Source: CBDCDJ01 sp965215355 (GTDB taxonomy: Bacteria > Deinococcota > Deinococci > Deinococcales > Trueperaceae). Taken from it: 64,000 nucleotides of DNA. Positions 7,718 through 17,520 of this stretch are shown piece by piece. Both the position numbers and the translations under genes were made by a program. The DNA lies in the NCBI GenBank assembly GCA_965215355.1, contig CBDCDJ010000007.1, forward strand, positions 1,860,001-1,924,000, in the 5' to 3' direction. The notes under the pieces were generated by a model that searched no databases, was not told the DNA's origin, and was given only the letters and a program-made list of their open reading frames with translations. The first letter of the stretch is position 1; every line of letters begins with the position of its first letter.

Positions 7718-7752
7718 GTTTGGAACTGCTGCGGCAAGTAGCAGTTCCAAAC
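7718..7752. repeat. Perfect 13-bp inverted repeat between sodA and the toxin-antitoxin patch
   Basis: GTTTGGAACTGCT (7718-7730) is followed by a 9-nt loop and its exact reverse complement (7740-7752). It is too long to be chance, has no following T-run, and could be a REP-like element or the remnant of a mobile-element end. Confidence 0.55.
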
Positions 7753-7827
7753 TTAACCGTTCAAGAGGAATCGAGTTCTAGCAGGCCCTCTTCAAGCCCC
7801 TGGGCCATAAAGTGTAAGAGTTGAGGC

Positions 7828-8053
7828 TACGAATCAAAAGGGTGAAAACGCGTCAGGGTGCGCAAATTACCAAGGAAGGTCGAACGAGGCCCCAGGCGGG
7901 TGTGGATGGCTTGGTGACGCAGGTCGAGCAGGTCGAAAAGCGTGTGAAATAAGAATTTGAAGGGCGACGCTCGAGGCCTGAACGCGGCGCGGGATGTGGA
8001 AACAGTTTTTCGTGATGTTTAGCGGTTGGTTGAACTGGGGAGGTTGCTCGAGC
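7828..8053 (-). pseudogene. Degenerate coding remnant containing repeat copy 1
   Basis: No long open frame, but the minus strand reads like decayed coding sequence. From 8053 the frame gives LEQPPQFNQPLNITKN and then HIPRRVQASSVALQ. After a frame change it continues as LFDLLDLRHQAIHTRLG... to a stop at 7828. The first 98 bases (7956-8053) are repeated at 9075-9172 with about eight substitutions, several of them conservative in that frame (I/V, F/L, N/D). Family unknown; a transposase or other repeated gene tail is possible. Confidence 0.35.
7956..8053. repeat. 98-bp direct repeat, copy 1
   Basis: About 92% identical to 9075-9172 in the same orientation. The two copies flank the PIN toxin-antitoxin patch (8095-9021), a layout expected from duplication or from recombination-mediated insertion. 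Both contain CTCGAG near each end. Confidence 0.85.
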
Positions 8054-8094
8054 TTTATCTCGAGAACTCCTTTTGAAGCTCGTTCAGCGCCTGC

Positions 8095-8292
8095 TCAGGT
8101 TGCGCGTTGAGGGTCGGTGGCGCGTTTTTTGACCACAGGCTCGATTCGTTTGGCAGGAAAAGAAACGAACTCGCGCTCACTCTGTTCTTGCTGTTTTTGA
8201 ATATCGGCAAAAATAGCTTTGAGGTCGTAGTCGAACTGCTTGGCATGTTCAGCTCGAGCTTGACGGACTTCTTCAACGATGCTGTCTTTCAT
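8095..8292 (-). CDS. Small conserved hypothetical protein (MKDxIVEEVRxxR type)
   Basis: 65 aa, start ATG at 8292 with GGAGGAACT directly before it. The sequence MKDSIVEEVRQARAEHAKQF followed by DYDLKAIFADIQKQQEQSER and FVSFPAKR resembles a short family common in cyanobacteria and other genomes near toxin-antitoxin genes; a role as antitoxin is sometimes assumed but not known to me. It follows the PIN toxin gene with a 67-base gap and the same direction, so it may belong to that cassette. Its final 40 bases lie near repeat copy 1. Confidence 0.6.
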   Translation of the reverse strand: MKDSIVEEVRQARAEHAKQFDYDLKAIFADIQKQQEQSEREFVSFPAKRIEPVVKKRATDPQRAT

Positions 8293-8359
8293 AGTTCCTC
8301 CATAAGTTCTTCAGGGGTACAGATGACGGGGGGTTCATAGCTAAGGGGGCACGTTGCCG

Positions 8360-8770
8360 TCAAAACAAGAGGGTGAAGCCCTCCTGCTCAAAATGATGGT
8401 CATTCGTCAAAACCTTATAAAGTCCTCGTTTGTAACAAACAGCCATCGAAATACAATCGGTCAAACTGTAACTTTTATCTTCTCTAAGCCGGTACAACTC
8501 AAAACCTTGCGAAAAAGATTCGTGTGAAGCGGCGATAACAGTAATGTTCGGGTGAACTAAAACCTGTTCGCACATCGCGCCGACAACGTTTCGTCGACGT
8601 TTCCCGGCTTCAGCGTAAAAGTTCAGAAACTCCGTCAAGACTTCTTCGGTCGTCGTCAGAAAAACGTCTGGATTATCCTCATCATATCGCTTTACGGGAC
8701 CGTGCCACTGGTCTGCCGGGTTTGCCAGCGCAATCCAATAAAAGGCGTCTGCAAAAACTTTATCCACCAA
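8360..8770 (-). CDS. PIN-domain toxin (VapC-like ribonuclease)
   Basis: 136 aa PIN domain, the Mg-dependent endoribonuclease fold of VapC-type toxins. Acidic active-site residues are visible at Asp8 (FADAFYW), Glu42/Glu47 (TTTEEVLTEF), Asp105 (SLTDCIS) and Asp124 (TNDHHF). Starts at TTG 8770 or GTG 8767, only two bases after the stop of the upstream antitoxin gene, so the two are cotranscribed and probably cotranslated. Lower G+C than the neighbouring housekeeping genes and location between two direct repeats suggest acquisition. Confidence 0.82.
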   Translation of the reverse strand: MVDKVFADAFYWIALANPADQWHGPVKRYDEDNPDVFLTTTEEVLTEFLNFYAEAGKRRRNVVGAMCEQVLVHPNITVIAASHESFSQGFELYRLREDKSYSLTDCISMAVCYKRGLYKVLTNDHHFEQEGFTLLF

Positions 8771-8772
8771 AG

Positions 8773-9021
8773 TTATTTCGTTTTCTTAGGCGCACCGTAA
8801 AGGTAATGGTCGTGATTTTCCGCTCCATCGACAGGCAACTCACGCCATTCATCAAGCGGTAACTCGCTGCTCAAGTCTTCGAAGACGGCTGAAATGGATT
8901 TTGCTCGAGAAGCGCTCTTCTCTTTTCGCAAGTTGCTGACAAAACTCAAAACAAGGCGCATTTCATCTTCCGACAGAACGCTGATTTGTTCTTGAAGGGC
9001 GTGTTGTAAATGAGTTGACAT
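8773..9021 (-). CDS. Antitoxin partner of the PIN toxin
   Basis: 82 aa, acidic C-terminal half (DLSSELPLDEW...DGAENHDHYLYG), N-terminal helices (LQHALQEQISVLSEDEMRLV). No firm family assignment. The call rests on position (first gene, two bases before the PIN toxin) and size. The N-terminal part would be expected to dimerise or bind DNA and the C-terminal tail to wrap the toxin, but this is inferred from the general VapB pattern. Confidence 0.65.
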   Translation of the reverse strand: MSTHLQHALQEQISVLSEDEMRLVLSFVSNLRKEKSASRAKSISAVFEDLSSELPLDEWRELPVDGAENHDHYLYGAPKKTK

Positions 9022-9074
9022 AAAATTAACTCCTAAAACAGAGTTATTTTACAACAAACCGTGAGAGCTTACGT

Positions 9075-9172
9075 TTTGAAGGGCGACGCTCGAGTCCTCA
9101 ACGCGGCGCGGGATGTGGAGACAGTTTTTGGTGACGTTTAGCGGTTGGTCGAAGCGGGGAGGTTGCTCGAGC
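9075..9172. repeat. 98-bp direct repeat, copy 2
   Basis: Second copy of the 7956-8053 sequence, same orientation. Read on the minus strand it gives LEQPPRFDQPLNVTKN then LHIPRRVEDSSVALQ, close to copy 1, before a stop. The rest of the gap to 9421 shows no gene I can support. Confidence 0.85.
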
Positions 9173-9421
9173 CCCAGCGGTTCATCAGACCTTACTTGTT
9201 CACTGTCGAAGTGTGCGGTTACAGAGATGGGTTTCGTAAGGGGATTGTAAAATTGCTATTCTGGCACCGTCTGAATTTTGGGTCTATAAGGCTGCGTGGT
9301 TAAATTCGACCTAACGATAAAATTCACCTGTCGCTGGAAGTCCGGAGTGTAGCGCCGTAAACGGCCGAGTACAAGGCCTAGTTCAGCTGTTATTTATTTC
9401 TGACTATGTTAAATTTTCGGG

Positions 9422-10069
9422 CTATTCGCCATACTTCAGAGCTGTAGCTACTCTGAACCATGTCTCGAAAATAGAACGCACCTCTTCAAGCGATTCAGCT
9501 AAAACCAGAACATTTATGTGAGCCGAATCTTGTAGATAGAAGGCTCCACTACGCTCGGTAGGAAAACGAAAAACTTCAGCGTCAGGATCAAATTGAACAA
9601 TATCATGAAGCACTTTACTTACAATTGATACAGTTCGCCCATGTTTATCAAATTCATTGTCTCGTAATAAATAAGGCTTAGTTTGGTCCCAAACATCAAT
9701 TAATTTATGCGTGGCTCGTATTTGTGGAGCAGCTTCATTCCAAATGCTCGGCAGGAAGGTATAGAGATGCTTTAACCCCAATTCAATTCCATGTCTATAA
9801 TTGTATGTGATTGGATATATGGCTGTATCAATATCAAGTTGACCATCTATTGCCGCTTTCACCAACACCCCCGCTGCATCGAAGTACCCTAAGCTGTAAT
9901 CCTCGAAATTGTAAGGACCACCGTTTTTACCGACGCAAGCATTTAGATGTACTGGTTCATCAAATCTAAACAAGTCATTCGTTTTATAGTTGTAAATACC
10001 CATAGTAGCTGTTAGCTTAACAGAAACTGGACGCGACAGCCCAACTAATAATATATGGATTCCATTCAA
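9422..10069 (-). CDS. AT-rich hypothetical protein, possibly HEPN-like
   Basis: 215 aa of unknown function, clearly AT-richer than the flanking operons, consistent with recent transfer. The central segment TYNYRHGIELGLKHLY followed by a THKLIDVW segment resembles helical domains of HEPN-like proteins, with an R-x-H pattern, but the classical RxxxxH motif is not certain. It may start at the ATG at 10069 or at a second ATG at 10003 (MGIYNYKTND). It stands alone, leftward, between repeat copy 2 and the liv operon; its stop is about 250 bases from the repeat. Confidence 0.5.
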   Translation of the reverse strand: MNGIHILLVGLSRPVSVKLTATMGIYNYKTNDLFRFDEPVHLNACVGKNGGPYNFEDYSLGYFDAAGVLVKAAIDGQLDIDTAIYPITYNYRHGIELGLKHLYTFLPSIWNEAAPQIRATHKLIDVWDQTKPYLLRDNEFDKHGRTVSIVSKVLHDIVQFDPDAEVFRFPTERSGAFYLQDSAHINVLVLAESLEEVRSIFETWFRVATALKYGE

Positions 10070-10119
10070 CTCTCAGAATGATTCTAGCACTGCAGTTTCC
10101 AAGCGCCTATGCCAAACCT

Positions 10120-10862
<743 letters not shown>

Positions 10863-10863
<1 letters not shown>

Positions 10864-11675
10864 TATAAAAACTCCGCCTCGTCGGCCCGGTGCCCGCCCT
10901 CGTCCTCGGCTTTTTTGCCGAGGTAGGCTTCGATGACTTTCGGGTTGTCCACGACCTCGCGGTAGCTGCCCTCGGCGATTTTTTGGCCGTAGTCGAGGAC
11001 GACGACGCGGTCGCTGATGGAGCCGACGAGGTTCATCTTGTGCTCGACGAGCAGAATCGTGTAACCGCCCTCGTCGCGCATCTGCCGGATGATGTCGGTG
11101 ATTTCGGTGGTCTCCTTGGGGTTCATGCCGGCACTGGGCTCGTCCAGCAGGAGCATCTTCGCGCCGGTCGCCATCGCTCGAGCCATCTCGCAACGCCGCC
11201 GGTTGGCGTAGGACAAAACATAAACGGGTTGGTGCAGTCGAAAACTCATCAAGCGCGGGCCGAAAAAGGAGAGTTTTTCCAAGGCGTATTCGCGCATCTC
11301 GCGCTCTTGCTTGCGGTAACCCGGCGTCCGCAACACGGCCGAGAGCCAGGTCGAGCGCAGTTTGTGGTGCTGCGGGATGAGGACGTTCTCGAGCACGCTC
11401 AGGTTGGTAAACAGCCGCAGGTTTTGAAACGTCCGCGCCACGCCCACGTCGACGATGTAACTGGGCTTTTTGCCGATGAGCGATTTCCCCTCGAAGCGAA
11501 CGTCGCCCGAGTCGGGTCGGTACACGCCGGTGATGAGGTTGAAAAGCGTCGTCTTGCCCGCCCCGTTCGGCCCGATGACCGAGACGATTTCGCCCTCGTT
11601 CACTTTCAAACTCAGGTCGGTCATGGCCTGCAAACCGCCGAAGGACTTGTTGAGGTTGCTTATCTCGAGCATCAC
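10863..11675 (-). CDS. livG: Branched-chain amino-acid ABC transporter ATP-binding protein LivG
   Basis: Second ATPase of the importer, 270 aa. Walker A GPNGAGKT, Walker B MLLLDEPSAG and the LivG-type ending VEHKMNLVGSISDRVVVLDYG are present. The ABC signature is unusual: LSYANRRRCEMARA instead of the common LSYGxQRRLEIARA, so the glycine and glutamine are replaced. The start is GTG 11675 or ATG 11672, overlapping the livM stop. A basic/acidic tail of about 15 residues follows the family end. Confidence 0.92.
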
Positions 11676-13141
11676 TCGACCTCTGAATCTGTTTTAGTGT
11701 CTCGTTGGGGGCCGTCGCCCTTGGTCATGGGGTTGGCACCGGGCTCGGGCTGCTCGCGCCGCGGCCCCTCGGCCATCTTCGCACCCGCGCCCTCCAAGCG
11801 GTCGCTCAGTTCGGGGTTGGTCAGCCAGGCGTCCTGCGCGCGTTCCTCGCTCGTGGGCTGGTCGAGGCGTTCGCGGAACAGCCAGGCCCAACTGAATTCA
11901 GCGCGGCCCATGATGCCCTCGGGCCGGAACACCATGATGACGACGAGGATGACCGACAGCAAAATGGCGCGCAAGCCGTAACCCACAAAGGTGTCTTGGA
12001 GCAAGCTCATACCCGGCGCGAGAACGGCGAAGGCTAGACCCGCCAGGCCGACCGCGCCCAGCCCGTACACCACCGGGTGAACGCGCGGCCTGAGCCGCAA
12101 CGACGACCGGTACAAAACGGTGCCGAGGGCGGCGAGCAGGAACAGCACGCTGACCAAGCCGAGCCAGGTCGACAAAGCGTAGCTCTGCTCGAGCGGGTCG
12201 CCGTACTGCCGCACGAACACCACCAGCGCCGTGCCGAGCAAGACGCCGGTAATCGAACCCGTGCCGCCGACCGAAATCGCCACCAAGAAAAAGAAGGTCA
12301 GGAAAAACAAAAACACGTCGAGTCGGGCCACCGCCAACCAGGACACCCACAAACCGCCCGCCACCCCGGCGAAAAACGCCGACAGCGTAAAGGCCAAAAC
12401 CTTGTGGTAAGCGAGGTTGATGCCCATCGCCTCGGCGGCGATTTCGTCCTCGCGGATGGCCTGCAGCGCGCGGCCGTAGGAACTGAACTTGAGTTTCGCC
12501 ATAATCAGCACCGTCAGCGCCAAAATACCCGAGGTCCACCAGATGCTCTTGCCGAACAGTGAAGGCACGCCGCTGAAGCCGAGCGAGCCGTTCGTAAACG
12601 GCGCGAACAAACTCGTCGAGGCAAGCAGGCGGATGATTTCACCGAACCCGAAGGTGACGATGGCTAAGTAGTCGCCGCGCAACCGTAAGCTCGGCACGCC
12701 GACGATGAGGCCGAACAGCGCCGCCACAATGCCACCGATGATGAGCGCGACGATAAACCGCACCCACAGCGTTTCGGGGGTGGCGAGCGCGTCCAGGCCA
12801 ATGTTTCTAAAAAAGTTCTCGAGGCTGAGCCCCAGCGTAAAGTCGCTCATTTGGCTACGCGCGCTGCTGGTGATGCGCGCCCGTGAGGCCTCGGGCAAAA
12901 TCAGCAGCGCCGTGGTGTAGCCGCCCAACAGCATAAAACCGTGGTGGCCCAGCGACAGGATGCCGGTGGTGCCGTTGATGAGGTTCAGGCTCACCGAGGC
13001 GACGCCCCAAATGGCGAACAGGGCGACGGCTTGCTCGAGCTTGACGCTGCCCGAGGCGTCGACGAAGTAGAGCGCCAAAACTGCCAGACCGAGCCCGGCC
13101 AGGGTCAGCAGCGCATTGCGACCTCTTTTACCCGACATCAC
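11672..13141 (-). CDS. livM: Branched-chain amino-acid ABC transporter permease LivM
   Basis: Inner-membrane permease, 489 aa, with about ten hydrophobic segments and the LivM core (SLRLRGDYLAIVTFGFGEI, and the loop SYGRALQAIREDEIAAEAMG that contacts the ATPases). It is longer than common LivM proteins (300-430 aa) owing to an extra membrane stretch before the C-terminus and a hydrophilic tail of about 60 residues. Starts GTG 13141 / ATG 13138, overlapping the livH stop by four bases. Confidence 0.92.
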   Translation of the reverse strand: MMSGKRGRNALLTLAGLGLAVLALYFVDASGSVKLEQAVALFAIWGVASVSLNLINGTTGILSLGHHGFMLLGGYTTALLILPEASRARITSSARSQMSDFTLGLSLENFFRNIGLDALATPETLWVRFIVALIIGGIVAALFGLIVGVPSLRLRGDYLAIVTFGFGEIIRLLASTSLFAPFTNGSLGFSGVPSLFGKSIWWTSGILALTVLIMAKLKFSSYGRALQAIREDEIAAEAMGINLAYHKVLAFTLSAFFAGVAGGLWVSWLAVARLDVFLFFLTFFFLVAISVGGTGSITGVLLGTALVVFVRQYGDPLEQSYALSTWLGLVSVLFLLAALGTVLYRSSLRLRPRVHPVVYGLGAVGLAGLAFAVLAPGMSLLQDTFVGYGLRAILLSVILVVIMVFRPEGIMGRAEFSWAWLFRERLDQPTSEERAQDAWLTNPELSDRLEGAGAKMAEGPRREQPEPGANPMTKGDGPQRDTKTDSEVE

Positions 13142-14340
13142 ACTTTCTCCGACAGGTCTTCGCCGACGATGCCGCTCGGTTTGATGAGCAAAATCACGAT
13201 GAGGAGTAAAAATGCAAACGTGTCTTTGTATTCGGTGATGCCGGCAAAGTCGCGCGTGCGCGGGAACAGCGCGGTCAAGAAGTTTTCCATAAAGCCGAGC
13301 AGCAGCCCGCCGATGACCGCGCCCGGCAAACTGCCGATGCCGCCGATGACCGCCGCCGCGAACGCCTTGATGCCGGGCAGAATGCCGAAGATGGCGGGCT
13401 GGTTGAGCGAGCCGAAGTTCAGCCCCCAGAGCACGCCCGCCGCCGCCGCCAGCATCGAGCCTAAGAAAAAGGTGGTGGCGATGACGCGGTCGACGTTGAC
13501 GCCCATCATCTGCGCCGTTTCGGGGTCTTGCGCCGAGGCGCGCATGGCTTTACCGAGCCGCGTGCGGTTCACGAACAGCGTGAGCGCCACGACCAAAATA
13601 GCCGTGACGAGGGGAATCAGAAACACGAGCCGGGTCGTGTAGACCGTGCCCGCGCCCAGGGCGAAGCGCAAAAACTGCGTCCAGTCGGTGTCGGGGCGGA
13701 ACGGGACTTGCTCTCTCGAGAAGGTCAAAATACCGAAGTTTTGCAAAAAGAAAGACATCGCGATGGCCGTAATCAGCAGCGATATGCGCGGCGCGCCGCG
13801 GAGCGGCCGGTAAGCGACGCGGTCGAGCACGATGCCGACCAAGCCGGTGATGAGCATACTGAGCAGCATGGCGACTATCCAGTTGAGGTTCGCCGCGCTG
13901 AGCGACCAGGTTACCCCCACGAACGCCGCCGCGCCGCCGCCCAGGACTATCGGGTCGGTCAAGCGGCCCCGCCACAAGTTGAGGGCGTACATGAAGCCGA
14001 ACGCCGTCAGGGCCGCAGCGATAAGCGCCCACGGCAAACTGTAGGGCGTGCGGCTGAACAGGAAAAAGGCCGCGAACGCCCCCACCATGAAAACTTCGCC
14101 GTGGGCGAAGTTGATAAGCCGGATGATGCCGTAAACCATCGTGTAGCCCAGGGCGATGAGCGCGTAGAGACTGCCGAGTTGAAAGGAATTTATAAAGGCC
14201 CCGACGAAGTCGGCCAGGGTGCGCGCCTCGGTCACGTAGACCAGGGCGTAGATGCGCCAGACGACGACGGCGAGGATGGCCGCGACGATAAGCCAGGGTG
14301 TAAAATTACGTCGTTTCGGTCTCGCTATGCTTGCCGCCAT
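13138..14340 (-). CDS. livH: Branched-chain amino-acid ABC transporter permease LivH
   Basis: Partner permease, 400 aa from the ATG at 14340, which has GAGGGG five bases upstream; a GTG at 14346 is possible. Core LivH motifs: GSLYALIALGYTMVYGIIRLI region and MRASAQDPETAQMMGVNVDR coupling loop. It is longer than the usual 290-310 aa because of two additional hydrophobic segments in the first 140 residues. About 110 bases separate it from the terminator behind livJ, so livHMGF may have its own promoter or depend on read-through. Confidence 0.92.
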   Translation of the reverse strand: MAASIARPKRRNFTPWLIVAAILAVVVWRIYALVYVTEARTLADFVGAFINSFQLGSLYALIALGYTMVYGIIRLINFAHGEVFMVGAFAAFFLFSRTPYSLPWALIAAALTAFGFMYALNLWRGRLTDPIVLGGGAAAFVGVTWSLSAANLNWIVAMLLSMLITGLVGIVLDRVAYRPLRGAPRISLLITAIAMSFFLQNFGILTFSREQVPFRPDTDWTQFLRFALGAGTVYTTRLVFLIPLVTAILVVALTLFVNRTRLGKAMRASAQDPETAQMMGVNVDRVIATTFFLGSMLAAAAGVLWGLNFGSLNQPAIFGILPGIKAFAAAVIGGIGSLPGAVIGGLLLGFMENFLTALFPRTRDFAGITEYKDTFAFLLLIVILLIKPSGIVGEDLSEKV

Positions 14341-14447
14341 AGTCACCCCTCGAGTTGGAATTCACAGTGTTTTCTGCGGTTTCGCACACGCAGTATTTCA
14401 CAAAGGGTCGGTGCTCTACAAGGTTGCCGCTGCGGCGAACCTCAGTT

Positions 14448-14480
14448 AAAAAGACGGGGCCGTTGCGGCCCCGTCTTTTT
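14448..14480. terminator. Strong bidirectional-type terminator between livJ and livH
   Basis: AAAAAGACGGGGCC (14448-14461), loop GTTGC, GGCCCCGTCTTTTT (14467-14480): a 14-bp perfect stem with an A-run on one side and a T-run on the other. It lies just downstream of livJ and should allow high livJ expression relative to livHMGF. Confidence 0.9.
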
Positions 14481-14498
14481 TGGTGGGCTTCACAACCC

Positions 14499-15656
14499 TT
14501 AGTTGCCTTCGTCGCCACCCGTCGACAAGCCGAAGCTCGTCACTTTGGACCAAGGGGCACCGTCCGCGCCGGGCACCTGGTATTCAAAGAAAGCGATGGT
14601 GCGGTCGGCGGGCGTGCCGTCGGTCCCGGCGAAGGTGATGTTGCCCGAGACGCCGGGGTAGTCGGTCAGGTCCGCCAGGGCGTCACGAACCGCCGCGTGG
14701 TCGGTGCTGTCGGCCACACGAATCGCCTCGACGACCACGTTGTAAGCGTCGGCCCCGGCCAGGGTAAAGCCGTTGAAGGTGCCGTTGGGCATCGCGGTTC
14801 CGAACATGCTCTGGAAGTCCGAAGCGCGCGTGGCGGCCTCGCCGGTCAACACTTCAGCGCCGCCGAAGCCGGTGAAGAGCATCCCGTCGACGGCCTCGCC
14901 GGCACCCTCGGGCAGTTCGGGCGTGTCGGAGGCGTCGGCACCTAAAATTTGCTGGTCGAAGCCTTGCTGGCGCAGTTGCGGGATGAGGTTGACGCCGCTC
15001 ACGGGAAAGCCCGCGAAGTAGATGACGTCGGGCTCGAAGCCGCGCAGGTCGTTGATTTGCGCCGAGTAGTCGACCGTGTTGGTCGTGTAGTCCACGACGA
15101 CGGTCTCGCCGCCCAGGGCCCGAAACTCTTCGTCGAAGAAGCCACCCAAACCGAACGAGTAGTCGTCGTCCTGCGCGCGGAAAATGGCGGCGCGGCGGGC
15201 ACCCAGGTCGTCGTAGGCGTAACGCGCCGCGACGCGGCCCTGAAAGTCGTCGGTGTAGGCGATGCGGAAGATGTAGTCGCCGATTTGCGTGGTCGCAGGA
15301 TTCGTCGAGCTGACCGAGACCATCGGGATGCCCGCGTTTTGCAACACTTCGGCGGCCGGGATGCTCATGCCCGAGCTGCCCGCGCCGATGACGGCCACGA
15401 CGCCTTCGTCGACGAAACGGTTGGCGCAAGCGATCGAGGTTTCAGCGGTGGTGGCGTTGTCGCACACGCTGAGTTCGACCGGGCGGCCCAGCACTTCGCC
15501 CATCTGTTGCTGAGCGACCTGGGCACCCTCGAGCCCGGGTTGGCCGAGCGAGGCGTAAGCGCCCGAGAGTTCCATGTTGACGCCGATGCGAACCGGGTCT
15601 TGGGCGAAGGTCGCGCCTAGTAGAAGCGCGCTTAACAGAACGAGTAGTCTTTTCAC
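14499..15656 (-). CDS. livJ: Branched-chain amino-acid ABC transporter substrate-binding protein
   Basis: Exported binding protein, 385 aa. The GTG at 15656 is chosen because AGGAGGT precedes it and it is followed by a signal peptide (VKRLLVLLSALLLGATFA, cleavage near AQ). The open frame begins earlier but that part is not family-like. The mature part starts DPVRIGVNMELSGAYASLG, the peripheral-binding-protein type I pattern of LivJ/LivK, and keeps the ligand-region stretch IGAGSSGMSIPAAEVL. First gene of the transport locus, separated from livH by a terminator, as is usual for abundant binding proteins. Confidence 0.92.
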   Translation of the reverse strand: MKRLLVLLSALLLGATFAQDPVRIGVNMELSGAYASLGQPGLEGAQVAQQQMGEVLGRPVELSVCDNATTAETSIACANRFVDEGVVAVIGAGSSGMSIPAAEVLQNAGIPMVSVSSTNPATTQIGDYIFRIAYTDDFQGRVAARYAYDDLGARRAAIFRAQDDDYSFGLGGFFDEEFRALGGETVVVDYTTNTVDYSAQINDLRGFEPDVIYFAGFPVSGVNLIPQLRQQGFDQQILGADASDTPELPEGAGEAVDGMLFTGFGGAEVLTGEAATRASDFQSMFGTAMPNGTFNGFTLAGADAYNVVVEAIRVADSTDHAAVRDALADLTDYPGVSGNITFAGTDGTPADRTIAFFEYQVPGADGAPWSKVTSFGLSTGGDEGN

Positions 15657-15852
15657 GATTACCTCCTGAGCTATCACGAATTGTAGTGACGCCCCTGCAT
15701 CATAACGAGGCTCTATGCCGATGTCAACGCGGCTTCTATAGGTTTTGTTCATCGTTTCTTCGTCAACAACCTGTTGCAACCCCTCGTTCCGGCAAGAGAA
15801 TCTGCGGTCGTTTCAACGTCGGCGACACGGATGTGAACCCTACAGAGCGTCC

Positions 15853-17400
15853 CTAAAACCGCTCGCTCACCGTTTTCATCTCCATAAACAGCCGCAGGTA
15901 GTCCGGCCCGCCCGCCTTGGCGTTCGAGCCCGAGAGTTTGTAGCCGCCGAAGGGTTGCACCCCGACGAGCGCGCCGGTGATTTTGCGGTTTAAGTAGAGG
16001 TTGCCGACCTCGAACTCGGCCCGCGCCCGCTCGAGCCGCGCCCTGTTCTTGCTCAGCACGCCGCCGGTGAGTCCGTAGACGGTCGCGTTCGCCATCGTCA
16101 AGGCCTGGTCATAGTCTCGAGCTTTCATCGTCGCCACGACCGGGCCGAAAATCTCCTCGCAGGCGATGGTGGCGCTTTGGGACACGTCGGCGAACAAAGT
16201 CGGCTGGATGAAGTAGCCGTTGCCCTCGCCCCGCTCGCCGCCGGTCACCAGCCGCGCCTCGACCTTGCCGAGTTCGACGTAGTGCATGATCTTCTCGACC
16301 GCCGCCTCGTTGATGACGGCGGAGAGGTCCGGGTTGTCCTCGGCGGGGCCGACGTGTAAAGCTTCGACTCGAGCCTTGACTTTCTCGAGCAGTTCGTCAT
16401 AAACCTCTTCGACGACGATTAAACGGCTCATCGCCGAACACTTCTGACCCTGAAACCCGTAACCGCTCGCCGTGGCGATGGCGGCGGCCTCGTCTAAATC
16501 AACCGTTTCGTCGACGATGAGCGCGTCTTTGCCACCGAGTTCGACGTAGACTTTTTTGAGCCACTTTTGGCCGGGCTGCACCTTGGCGGCGCGCTCGTTG
16601 ATGCGCATTCCCGTGTTGAGCGAGCCCGTAAAGTTGATAAAGCGCGTGCGCGGGTGCTCGACCAGCGCGTCGCCCAAGTCGGCGTCGTCGCCGGTGAGCA
16701 GGTTCAGCACGCCCGGCGGGAAGCCCGCCTCTTCGGCGCACTCCATAAATTTTTGCGCGATAATGACGGTGGCGGGGGCGGGTTTGAGAATCATCGCGTT
16801 GCCGACGACCGCCGGGCCGACCGCCATGCCTACCAAAATCGCCAGCGGGAAGTTCCACGGCGAAATCGCCGCACCCACCCCGAGCGGCACTAAAAACGAG
16901 GTGTTTTCCTCGCCGGGATAGTCGAACGTATGAAGCGGCCCGGCCAGTTTTATGGCTTCGCGGGCGTAATACTCGCAGAAGTCGATGGCCTCGGCGGTGT
17001 CGGCCTCGGCCTCGACGTAGTTTTTGCCCGCCTCGAAGGTCATCCAACTCGCAAGCTCGAGCTTCCTCCGCCGCATCACGGCGGCGAGCTTCACGAGCGT
17101 GCGCGCCCGGTGCGCCATGTCCAGGCGCGACCAGCTTTCATACGCCTCCCAGGCCGCGTTCATGGCGCGCTCCAACTCTTTACTCTTCGCCTTGGCGCTG
17201 CGCCCGACCATTACGTCCAAGTCGCTCGGGTTGACGGACTCGAGATAATCCGAAGTATGGACCTTTTCGCCGCCTATCCACAGGGGATAGTCCCGCCCGA
17301 GTTGGGCGCGGACCCGCTCGAGGGCTTCGCGGTAAGGCTTTTCTTCTTCCGGTGTCGAATAGAACGAGTAGGGTTCGTTGCGGTAGGGCTCGAAGAGCAT
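15853..17400 (-). CDS. pruA: L-glutamate gamma-semialdehyde (1-pyrroline-5-carboxylate) dehydrogenase
   Basis: NAD-dependent aldehyde dehydrogenase, 515 aa, second step of proline catabolism (P5C/glutamate semialdehyde to glutamate). The length matches the monofunctional Thermus-type enzyme. Catalytic Cys at about 321 (GQKCSAMSR), general-base Glu in ELGGKDALIV, and the N-terminal ITISPWNFP-type motif AISPWNFPLAI. It is followed by a family-typical C-terminus (LNRKITGALVGVQPFGGYKLSG). The ATG at 17400 is preceded by GGAGACTTCC. It lies 120 bases downstream of the proline dehydrogenase gene in the same direction. Confidence 0.95.
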   Translation of the reverse strand: MLFEPYRNEPYSFYSTPEEEKPYREALERVRAQLGRDYPLWIGGEKVHTSDYLESVNPSDLDVMVGRSAKAKSKELERAMNAAWEAYESWSRLDMAHRARTLVKLAAVMRRRKLELASWMTFEAGKNYVEAEADTAEAIDFCEYYAREAIKLAGPLHTFDYPGEENTSFLVPLGVGAAISPWNFPLAILVGMAVGPAVVGNAMILKPAPATVIIAQKFMECAEEAGFPPGVLNLLTGDDADLGDALVEHPRTRFINFTGSLNTGMRINERAAKVQPGQKWLKKVYVELGGKDALIVDETVDLDEAAAIATASGYGFQGQKCSAMSRLIVVEEVYDELLEKVKARVEALHVGPAEDNPDLSAVINEAAVEKIMHYVELGKVEARLVTGGERGEGNGYFIQPTLFADVSQSATIACEEIFGPVVATMKARDYDQALTMANATVYGLTGGVLSKNRARLERARAEFEVGNLYLNRKITGALVGVQPFGGYKLSGSNAKAGGPDYLRLFMEMKTVSERF

Positions 17401-17520
17401 GGAAGTCTCCTTTGTCTTAACGGTTGGAGGGCTGTCGGTGTGGGGTGAGAAGAGAGTACCTAGGACCGAGTAAAAAGTAACGAGTGAAGGTCAGGAGCTT
17501 TGCCTCCCCTGCTCGGGAAA

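Noticed and set aside
11898..14502. Several long frames opposite or beside livM and livH
   Set aside because: Antisense or alternative-frame shadows; the liv proteins explain the sequence fully.
17401..17520. Repetitive ACCGAGTAAAAAGTAACGAGT-like text, similar to 22375-22410
   Set aside because: Short and imperfect; may be dispersed intergenic repeats, but two partial matches are not enough to call an element.
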